From: Gaoshiqia sp050298035
Lineage (GTDB): Bacteria > Bacteroidota > Bacteroidia > Bacteroidales > Prolixibacteraceae
Assembly: GCA_050298035.1 (NCBI GenBank)
Contig: JBNKTK010000179.1
Location: forward strand, 1 to 5,128
DNA: 5,128 nt
Direction of reading: 5' to 3'
The position numbers were made by a program, and so were the translations under genes. This document shows, piece by piece, positions 1-5,039 of this stretch. Each line of letters starts with the position of its first letter. Positions within the stretch are counted from its first letter, which is position 1. The notes beneath the pieces are model-generated. The model worked only from the letters and a program-made list of their open reading frames with translations. It did not search any database and was not told where the DNA came from.

Positions 1-860
1 TCCACGCCGATGTCGAGAAGGTCGCCGGTTTTCGAAATGCCTTCGCCGTACATGATGTCGAACTCGGCCTTACGGAATGGCGGAGCAACTTTGTTTTTCA
101 CCACTTTCACCCGGACGTTATTTCCCTGTATCTCATCTCCATCTTTAATCTGCCCTACCCTACGGATATCCAAACGGACTGATGCGTAAAACTTCAAGGC
201 ATTACCGCCGGTAGTTGTTTCAGGGTTACCAAACATCACCCCGATTTTCTCGCGCAACTGGTTGATGAAAATACAGCAGGTTTTTGTCTTGTTGATGTTA
301 GCAGTCAACTTACGTAATGCCTGCGACATCAACCGGGCTTGCAGCCCCATTTTTGAGTCGCCCATTTCACCTTCGATTTCGGCTTTTGGGGTCAACGCGG
401 CCACCGAGTCAATCACCACAATATCAACTGCTCCCGAACGGATCAGGTTATCGGCAATTTCCAACGCCTGCTCGCCATTATCCGGTTGAGCAATCAACAG
501 TTCGTCGGTGTCAACACCAAGCTTTTTGGCATAAAACGGGTCGAAAGCATGCTCCGCATCAATAATTGCAGCAATACCTCCGGCCTTTTGAGCTTCGGCA
601 ATGGCATGAATGGCCAGGGTTGTTTTCCCCGACGATTCCGGCCCATAAATTTCAATGATCCGTCCTTTGGGATAACCACCAACCCCCAGCGCAATATCTA
701 AACCGATAGAGCCCGAAGCAATGGCCGGTACATCTTCCACAGCACGGTCACCCATTTTCATGATGGAGCCCTTACCGTAACTTTTTTCAATTTTATCCAT
801 GGTCAGCTGAAGTGCCTTCAGCTTTTCCTTGTTCACATTATTTTGTTCTTCTTTTGCCAT
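1..860 (-). CDS. recA: RecA recombinase, C-terminus beyond the window
   Basis: This encodes RecA, the ATP-dependent strand-exchange protein of homologous recombination, which also acts as co-protease for LexA-type repressors where an SOS system exists. I translated it by hand from ATG 858-860; 286 codons are visible and the frame stays open at the left edge. RecA proteins are usually about 340-350 residues, so only the C-terminal part is missing. Visible landmarks are the Walker A motif GPESSGKT (residues 73-80), the Walker B strand DIVVIDS (about 146-152), loop L1 around EGEMGDSKMG (163-172), and loop L2 from about 203 to 220 after the FINQLRE segment. The core reads as fully intact. It starts 2 bases after the bcp stop, so it is very probably cotranscribed from the bcp promoter. 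I saw no promoter match inside bcp and no Shine-Dalgarno sequence. Identification is essentially certain. Confidence 0.98.
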   Translation of the reverse strand, partial: MAKEEQNNVNKEKLKALQLTMDKIEKSYGKGSIMKMGDRAVEDVPAIASGSIGLDIALGVGGYPKGRIIEIYGPESSGKTTLAIHAIAEAQKAGGIAAIIDAEHAFDPFYAKKLGVDTDELLIAQPDNGEQALEIADNLIRSGAVDIVVIDSVAALTPKAEIEGEMGDSKMGLQARLMSQALRKLTANINKTKTCCIFINQLREKIGVMFGNPETTTGGNALKFYASVRLDIRRVGQIKDGDEIQGNNVRVKVVKNKVAPPFRKAEFDIMYGEGISKTGDLLDIGV

Positions 861-862
861 GT

Positions 863-1330
863 CTATTTCAGATCTAAAGCTTTAAATATTTGATTTGTAT
901 GATCTTTGGTCTGTACTTTTGCAAAAACTTCACCGACAACACCATTTTCATCAATCACATAAGTGGTACGAAGAACGCCCATGTATTTTTTACCATACAA
1001 GTTCTTTTCTCCCCATGCGCCGTATGTTTCAAGAATCTGATGGTCGGTGTCAGCAATCAGGTTAAACTTAAAACCATATTTATCGGCAAATTTCTTATGC
1101 GAGGCTACACTGTCAGGGCTAACTCCAACCACTTCAAACCCTTTGGCAATCCATTCGTCGTAGTTTTCACTCAAATTACATGATTCAGCCGTGCACCCCG
1201 GTGTGTTATCCTTGGGGTAAAAATATAAAATTAACTTCTTCCCTTTGAAATCTTCGAGAGAAATTGTTTCACCATTTTGATTTACCCCCTTAAAGTCAGG
1301 AGCTTTGTCCCCTTTAGCCAGTAAAGCCAT
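863..1330 (-). CDS. bcp: Thioredoxin-dependent thiol peroxidase (BCP/PrxQ-type peroxiredoxin)
   Basis: This encodes a 155-residue cytoplasmic peroxiredoxin that reduces hydrogen peroxide and organic hydroperoxides using thioredoxin. The length is normal for the BCP/PrxQ family. The active-site stretch YPKDNTPGCTAESC holds the peroxidatic Cys46 in the P-x-x-x-T/S-x-x-C context and a resolving Cys51 five residues later, the spacing of atypical 2-Cys enzymes that form an intramolecular disulfide. Arg121 in GVLRTTYVID matches the conserved active-site arginine. The start ATG 1328-1330 is preceded by an A-rich leader and a good promoter (1352-1382), and no longer start is needed. The stop lies 2 bases before recA. 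I recall a bcp-recA operon from Bacteroides fragilis, which agrees with this layout, though I cannot verify it here. No anomaly was seen in the protein. Confidence 0.97.
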   Translation of the reverse strand: MALLAKGDKAPDFKGVNQNGETISLEDFKGKKLILYFYPKDNTPGCTAESCNLSENYDEWIAKGFEVVGVSPDSVASHKKFADKYGFKFNLIADTDHQILETYGAWGEKNLYGKKYMGVLRTTYVIDENGVVGEVFAKVQTKDHTNQIFKALDLK

Positions 1331-1351
1331 GTTTCTTTTTGTTTAATTAGA

Positions 1352-1382
1352 CAAATATACTTGAATTAGCCATGATAACAAA
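1352..1382 (-). promoter_or_regulatory. Bacteroidota-type promoter for bcp-recA
   Basis: Read on the minus strand, TTTG (1379-1382) is followed by exactly 19 bases and then TATATTTG (1352-1359). This is a full match to the Bacteroidota primary sigma factor consensus TTTG-N19-21-TAnnTTTG. Transcription should start a few bases beyond 1352, leaving a short A-rich leader before ATG 1330. The upstream box overlaps the 1372 ATG of the divergent frame, which argues against that ATG being a real start. Confidence 0.82.
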
Positions 1383-1442
1383 CGTCAATTTCAGAGAAAA
1401 ATCCGGCCTGTTTATTGTATCGTTAATTGAAACGAAGAAAGA

Positions 1443-1474
1443 GTTGAGAGAAAAAATGCTTTCAACTATTTTTG
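1443..1474 (+). promoter_or_regulatory. Bacteroidota-type promoter for the TPR/SPOR-clpS-nfeD-floA operon
   Basis: GTTG (1443-1446) is separated by 20 bases from TATTTTTG (1467-1474). The second element matches TAnnTTTG fully and the first matches three of four bases of TTTG. Transcription would begin around 1480, about 25-30 bases before ATG 1507. It is divergent from the bcp promoter, with roughly 60 bases between the nearest boxes. It is less certain than the bcp promoter because the region is AT-rich and such matches arise by chance. Confidence 0.55.
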
Positions 1475-1506
1475 TAATTTTAAATCGACAAACCAAGATT
1501 TTGCAT

Positions 1507-2826
1507 ATGTTTTCACGACCCAAATATTATCAAGGAACAAGTTTATTTCTCGTATTGTTTAGCATTTTCCTGTTCTTTTCCGGAAATTGTGTTTTTGCAC
1601 AAACCGACCCCGAACCACAGGCAAAACAATTTTTCAGAGATGGTAAATTTGATTTGGCCATACCGGTATTCAAGGATTTGGTCAATTTGTACCCCGACGA
1701 TGAAGAGCTGAACTTTTATCTCGGTGCAAGTCTGGCCGAAACCGAAGATTTTTCGGAATTAACTTATTCGGCCCTGCAAAAAGCACCGGCAAAATTTCCC
1801 AAAGCATTTTATTACCTGGGGCAATACTTTCAGGCCAAATCAGACTGGGAAACTGCCAAAAGGCAATACCAGCAATTCATTGACAATTCGAAAAAGAAAG
1901 ATGTCAGCAATACCCGGGTTGACGAACTTCTGGACATGTGCAACAAGCAGATTAACCCGTTTAAAAAGGCCGAAGAAGAAATTATTTTGCCTGACACAAT
2001 CCAAACACCCGAGCCGGTTAGCCAAATCATTGAAGAAGCTGAGAAGTCTGACACAATCATTGAAGTCCCCCAATCGCTAAAAGACACGGTAATTTCATTT
2101 CAGGTGAACTCTCAAATCCGTTACATCAAAATCGACCAATTTAAAAACGAGAGTTCGAAGCAAGCATTTGTAAAAGGATGGCAAACAGAACAGGAACTTC
2201 AACTCAAACTAAAAGAGATAAATACACTGCGTAGCCAATACGACACGGCCTTGAATGCTTCAAAAGAATGGCTGGCTGCCCAAATCATCGAACTGGAACA
2301 GATGACCTACAAGATGGACCGGCAAGCGCGGGAATCTTACATGGAAGCCAACGTGCAAGAAGCTGCCTATTGGGACCATGCTTCCGAAACTGAAATTAGC
2401 CGATTCAGGGGAAAGACAGCTCAAATGCAGGACAGTATTCAGGCAGCTGTTGAAGCGCGAAAGCTTGCCGCATTTGAGGAACCAGCCCCAATAATCATCA
2501 CCGATACAACACGCGTGACTGTCGCAGATGAACTCCCCCCTCAGGGAGACAAGATCATTTATAAAATACAGATTGGCGCCTACCGGAACACGCCCCCGGA
2601 TTGGGTTCAACGCCAGTTCAAGAAGCTTTCTGTAATTCGGCGCATCGATCAGTACACGGATGACAAAGGAATAACTGTTTTCACAGTTGGCGAACTAAAA
2701 AAATATGAAGATGCTGTACAAATGCAAAATCAGGTTAAATTAGAGGGGATAAAAGATGCCGTAATTGCAGCTTATAAAAACAATGAACGTATAACAATTA
2801 GCGAAGCCAGAAAATTAACAGAATAA
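1507..2826 (+). CDS. Exported TPR and SPOR-domain protein
   Basis: From ATG 1507 this is a 439-residue protein. It opens with a Sec signal peptide: basic and polar residues, a hydrophobic core at about 12-24, and a probable cleavage site VFA-QTD after residue 31. There is no proper lipobox around Cys28. Residues 36-70 and about 98-128 look like tetratricopeptide repeats (RDGKFDLAIPVFKDLV and AFYYLGQYF...AKRQYQQFI). A charged, Pro/Glu-rich and partly coiled-coil middle follows (about 150-345). The C-terminus, from KIIYKIQIGAYR to about 425, fits a SPOR domain, a fold known to bind denuded septal peptidoglycan. The likely role is as a periplasmic or outer-membrane-associated cell-wall or division scaffold, but its precise function is unknown. 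An in-frame ATG at 1372 would add 45 residues that bury the signal peptide and overlap both promoters, so I reject it; ATG 1456 is also less suitable. The stop overlaps the clpS start by one base. Confidence 0.85.
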   Translation: MFSRPKYYQGTSLFLVLFSIFLFFSGNCVFAQTDPEPQAKQFFRDGKFDLAIPVFKDLVNLYPDDEELNFYLGASLAETEDFSELTYSALQKAPAKFPKAFYYLGQYFQAKSDWETAKRQYQQFIDNSKKKDVSNTRVDELLDMCNKQINPFKKAEEEIILPDTIQTPEPVSQIIEEAEKSDTIIEVPQSLKDTVISFQVNSQIRYIKIDQFKNESSKQAFVKGWQTEQELQLKLKEINTLRSQYDTALNASKEWLAAQIIELEQMTYKMDRQARESYMEANVQEAAYWDHASETEISRFRGKTAQMQDSIQAAVEARKLAAFEEPAPIIITDTTRVTVADELPPQGDKIIYKIQIGAYRNTPPDWVQRQFKKLSVIRRIDQYTDDKGITVFTVGELKKYEDAVQMQNQVKLEGIKDAVIAAYKNNERITISEARKLTE

Positions 2827-3107
2827 TGGGTGCAAAAGAAAATCTGAAGAAGAAACCGACACAAGATGAAGATGTAAGATCAAAAAAGGAACGTTTCCTT
2901 ATTCTTCATAACGATGACTATCATTCATTTGACTACGTTATTGAAGCATTGATGAGCATTTGCGAACATGAAGAGGAACAAGCCATTCAATGCACATTAC
3001 TGACACATTATAACGGTAAATGTGATGTGAAAAAAGGAAGTTTTACCTACCTTAGTCCTATGAAAAAAGCGTTGATTGCCAAAGAACTGAAAGCAACCAT
3101 CGATTAA
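2826..3107 (+). CDS. clpS: ClpS-family adaptor for the Clp protease
   Basis: This encodes a 93-residue ClpS-type adaptor, a cytoplasmic protein that binds destabilising N-terminal residues of substrates and hands them to the ClpA/ClpC unfoldase. The core begins at about residue 23. The N-degron pocket signature HNDDY gives Asn29, Asp30 and Asp31, and His61 in THYNGKC lies where the conserved pocket histidine of E. coli ClpS (VHYQGKA) sits. The EEEQAIQCTLL helix is also typical. The first 20 residues are charged and probably flexible, like the N-terminal extension that engages the unfoldase in characterised ClpS proteins. The position of the E. coli gatekeeper Met40 is Phe35 here. The ATG overlaps the stop of the preceding gene (TAATG), which suggests translational coupling. 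No clp protease gene lies in the window. Confidence 0.92.
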   Translation: MGAKENLKKKPTQDEDVRSKKERFLILHNDDYHSFDYVIEALMSICEHEEEQAIQCTLLTHYNGKCDVKKGSFTYLSPMKKALIAKELKATID

Positions 3108-3117
3108 ACCTCTAAAC

Positions 3118-3591
3118 ATGAACATACTAATCATCCTGTTCCTTATTTTTCTGGGCATCCTTTTACTGCTGCTCGAATTTGCAGTTATTCCGGGCGTCAC
3201 TATTGCCGGAATCGGAGGTGTCATTCTGCTTGGCGTAAGTGTCTACATCGCCTTTGATTCATATGGGATTATTGCCGGAATCATCACTCTGGCTTTCGTA
3301 TTAATAGCCACACCACTGTTGGTCTATCGTTTTTTCAAAGGCAAAACCGGGAAAAAGATGGTTTTGGAATCAGAAATAACAGGAAAAGCTGTTGAACTGG
3401 ATCAAGATCTCATTCACGTGGGCGATGAAGGTATCACCCTTGGCCGGTTGGCCCCTATGGGACGTGTCCGGATTAATAACCTGACGATGGAAGCAAAATC
3501 AACCGGTGCTTTTATCGACCAACAAGTAAAAATCAGGGTAGTCGAAGTTTTAAAATCTCAAGTAATTGTCGAACCAATAAATCAAGAATAA
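3118..3591 (+). CDS. nfeD: Short NfeD-family membrane protein
   Basis: This encodes a 157-residue integral membrane protein of the short NfeD type, without the N-terminal ClpP-like protease domain found in long NfeD proteins. Three hydrophobic segments are visible at about residues 3-22, 25-46 and 49-71. They are followed by a soluble C-terminal OB-fold-like NfeD domain (about 99-154) with the family pattern VGDEGITLGRLAPMGRVRIN...GAFID...VKIRVVEV. Genes of this family typically sit beside flotillin or stomatin genes, and the product is thought to partner the SPFH protein in membrane microdomains. That fits the overlap with floA directly downstream (TAATG). It starts 10 bases after clpS with no Shine-Dalgarno sequence. 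The family assignment is firm; the biochemical role is inferred from its partner. Confidence 0.92.
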   Translation: MNILIILFLIFLGILLLLLEFAVIPGVTIAGIGGVILLGVSVYIAFDSYGIIAGIITLAFVLIATPLLVYRFFKGKTGKKMVLESEITGKAVELDQDLIHVGDEGITLGRLAPMGRVRINNLTMEAKSTGAFIDQQVKIRVVEVLKSQVIVEPINQE

Positions 3592-4568
3592 TGGAATCAT
3601 TAGGACCTTATGGATTAATTATCGGGATTTTTGTCCTGTTGCTCATCATTTTGTATTTCATACCGATCGGGCTGTGGTTTTCAGCATTAGTATCGGGAGT
3701 ACGAATCTCTCTCCTCCAACTCTTCCTGATGCGGTTCCGGAAAGTTCCGCCATCAATTATTGTACGAGCGTTAATTGAAGGGACAAAAGCCGGGTTAAAA
3801 CTTGACCGCGACAAACTGGAAGCACACTACCTTGCCGGCGGGCGTGTTGACATGGTTGTCCATGCGCTTGTTTCAGCCGAAAAGGCGAACATCGACCTCG
3901 GGTTCAACATGGCGACAGCTATCGACCTTGCCGGCCGCGACGTATTTCAAGCCGTTCAAATGTCGGTAAACCCAAAAGTAATTGACACCCCGCCAGTTGC
4001 TGCTGTGGCCAAAGACGGGATTCAGCTTATTGCCAAAGCCCGTGTTACCGTGCGTGCAAACATCAAACAGTTGGTTGGTGGTGCAGGTGAAGAAACTGTC
4101 CTTGCCCGTGTAGGTGAAGGGATCGTTTCATCAATCGGTTCGTCCCACACCCATAAAGCCGTTCTTGAAAACCCGGATTCAATATCAAAAGTGGTATTGA
4201 ATAAAGGGCTGGATGCCGGAACAGCTTTCGAAATCCTGTCGATTGATATTGCCGACATCGACATCGGTAAAAACATTGGGGCAGGCCTGCAAATGGACCA
4301 GGCTGAAGCCGATAAAAATATTGCCCAGGCCAAAGCCGAAGAAAAACGCGCCATGGCCGTTGCTCTTGAGCAGGAAATGAAAGCCAAAGCCCAGGAAGCC
4401 CGCGCCAAAGTAATTGAAGCCGAAGCTCAGATTCCTCTTGCAATTTCTGAAGCTTTCAGAAGCGGCAACCTTGGTATCATGGATTACATGAAGTATAAAA
4501 ACATCATCGCCGACACGCAAATGCGCGAATCAATTGCCAGTGAGGATCAAAACAAAAAAACGGACTAA
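3591..4568 (+). CDS. floA: Flotillin-like protein FloA
   Basis: This encodes a 325-residue member of the FloA family (formerly UPF0365; YqfA in Bacillus), close to the usual length of about 330. It has an N-terminal membrane-inserted region (about 7-28, with a further amphipathic or hairpin stretch at 30-48). An SPFH/PHB-like domain follows, roughly residues 125-235, including AKARVTVRANIKQLVGGAGEE and GLDAGTAFEILSIDIADIDIG. Next is an Ala/Glu/Lys-rich coiled coil at about 236-280 that mediates oligomerisation in flotillins. FloA organises functional membrane microdomains and influences membrane fluidity and membrane-bound complexes. The start overlaps the nfeD stop by one base, which fits the known NfeD-FloA partnership. 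The gene is the last of the operon and is followed by a strong terminator. Nothing is missing or broken. Confidence 0.97.
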   Translation: MESLGPYGLIIGIFVLLLIILYFIPIGLWFSALVSGVRISLLQLFLMRFRKVPPSIIVRALIEGTKAGLKLDRDKLEAHYLAGGRVDMVVHALVSAEKANIDLGFNMATAIDLAGRDVFQAVQMSVNPKVIDTPPVAAVAKDGIQLIAKARVTVRANIKQLVGGAGEETVLARVGEGIVSSIGSSHTHKAVLENPDSISKVVLNKGLDAGTAFEILSIDIADIDIGKNIGAGLQMDQAEADKNIAQAKAEEKRAMAVALEQEMKAKAQEARAKVIEAEAQIPLAISEAFRSGNLGIMDYMKYKNIIADTQMRESIASEDQNKKTD

Positions 4569-4619
4569 TTGAACCACGAAGAAGATAAAACAACTTCTTT
4601 TTCAGAAAGATAAACACAC

Positions 4620-4656
4620 AAAGCCCGGCTTATTTTTTAAGTCGGGCTTTATTTTT
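4620..4656 (+). terminator. Intrinsic terminator of the floA operon
   Basis: Arms 4620-4632 (AAAGCCCGGCTTA) and 4638-4650 (TAAGTCGGGCTTT) form a 13-bp stem with one G-U wobble and a five-T loop, followed by ATTTTT. The GC-rich centre makes this the strongest terminator in the window. It lies 51 bases after the floA stop. The A-rich left flank also gives some termination potential on the minus strand. Confidence 0.92.
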
Positions 4657-4670
4657 GAGAATATCATCTC

Positions 4671-4702
4671 TTAAAAAATATGCTGAGCAGCATGTTTTTT
4701 AA
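4671..4702. terminator. Palindromic hairpin at the head of repeat copy 1, possible bidirectional terminator
   Basis: Arms 4671-4685 and 4688-4702 form a 15-bp near-palindrome with one U-G wobble. The core is TGCTG-AG-CAGCA, flanked by six A on the left and six T on the right, so it resembles an intrinsic terminator on either strand. It sits only about 20 bases after the floA terminator. Its function is inferred from shape alone. Confidence 0.55.
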
Positions 4703-4849
4703 TATTCGCTTAACACACGATTGTGCTTTTCAGCATATCTTTGTCGTAGATTTTATTTCATAAGTTTAGGTTTGATTAGTTTTATTGGTTTAGTTAGGTT
4801 AGAAAAGGGTAGATAGAGATCTACTCTTTTTTTTTGCCCAAAAGCCAAA
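4681..4849. repeat. Tandem 169-bp repeat, copy 1
   Basis: This unit recurs at 4871-5039 with an exact period of 190 bases and 164 of 169 identical positions. The differences are at 4686, 4687, 4721, 4726 and 4801. The spacer between the copies (4850-4870) is AT-rich. The unit holds, in order: an A/T-flanked palindrome, a small CACA/TGTG hairpin at about 4714-4725, a second CAGCATAT that can pair with the start of the unit, a C-free tract (4760-4820) and a T-tailed hairpin. It encodes no convincing protein; a 23-codon ORF (4692-4763) is the only intact frame I noted. No terminal inverted repeats or target-site duplications were found, so an insertion element is not supported. I do not recognise the family. 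Confidence 0.95.
4803..4835 (+). terminator. Terminator-like hairpin at the tail of repeat copy 1
   Basis: Arms 4803-4814 and 4819-4830 form a 12-bp stem with one G-U wobble and the loop AGAG. The T tract runs from 4827 to 4835 (nine T), partly inside the stem. The inner stem GTAGAT/ATCTAC is perfect. It looks like a rho-independent terminator for plus-strand RNA started within the repeat. Confidence 0.65.
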
Positions 4850-4864
4850 AATATTGTTCTAAAT

Positions 4865-4889
4865 AAAAAATGCTGCACAGCATGTTTTT
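4865..4889. terminator. Hairpin at the head of repeat copy 2, possible bidirectional terminator
   Basis: ATGCTG (4870-4875) pairs with CAGCAT (4878-4883) around a CA loop. A-rich and T-rich flanks extend the stem with one bulged G at 4884. On the minus strand the stem is followed directly by a T run, a good terminator shape. It is the equivalent of 4671-4702 in copy 1, with a weaker outer stem. Confidence 0.45.
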
Positions 4890-5039
4890 TAATATTCGCT
4901 TAACACACGACTGTGTTTTTCAGCATATCTTTGTCGTAGATTTTATTTCATAAGTTTAGGTTTGATTAGTTTTATTGGTTTAGTTAGGTTTGAAAAGGGT
5001 AGATAGAGATCTACTCTTTTTTTTTGCCCAAAAGCCAAA
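4871..5039. repeat. Tandem 169-bp repeat, copy 2
   Basis: This is the second direct copy of the unit at 4681. Its ends are sharp on the right, where identity stops at 5039. On the left it fades into A-rich sequence (4861-4870). The first hairpin keeps its TGCTG/CAGCA arms but has CA instead of AG in the loop. The small central hairpin is better paired here than in copy 1 (AACACA 4902-4907 with TGTGTT 4912-4917). The 23-codon ORF is kept at 4882-4953 with one silent and one Ala-to-Val change. Confidence 0.95.
4993..5025 (+). terminator. Terminator-like hairpin at the tail of repeat copy 2
   Basis: Arms 4993-5004 and 5009-5020 and the nine-T tail (5017-5025) are identical to those of copy 1; the only nearby change is just outside the stem (4991). 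It is a probable rho-independent terminator for plus-strand RNA. Confidence 0.65.

Noticed and set aside
262..701. Plus-strand ORFs of 71-82 codons and an overlapping minus-strand ORF at 494-694
   Set aside because: They lie inside the conserved recA core in other frames, show no recognisable domain, and recA itself is unambiguous.
1372..1506. N-terminal extension of the TPR/SPOR protein
   Set aside because: It overlaps both divergent promoters and would bury the signal peptide, so ATG 1507 is preferred.
2260..2610. 116-codon minus-strand ORF opposite the TPR/SPOR gene
   Set aside because: Antisense shadow without domain content; the plus-strand frame has a signal peptide, TPRs and a SPOR domain.
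4022..4520. Three antisense ORFs of 111-128 codons opposite floA
   Set aside because: They are Ala/Arg/Ser- or Leu/Phe-rich shadows of the GC-richer, Ala/Glu-rich coiled-coil part of floA, with no domain and no promoter or leader.
4579..4599. Weak hairpin AAGAAG/CTTCTT just after the floA stop
   Set aside because: Only six pairs, mostly A-T, with a nine-base loop; the strong stem at 4620-4650 explains termination.
4961..4992. Second promoter match in copy 2 (TTTG-N20-TAGGTTTG)
   Set aside because: Transcription would start inside the tail hairpin, and copy 1 has TAGGTTAG at the matching place, so it looks like chance in T/G-rich DNA.
4681..5039. CRISPR array or insertion sequence
   Set aside because: Only two long units with one 21-base AT-rich gap, no terminal inverted repeats, no transposase and no target duplication.
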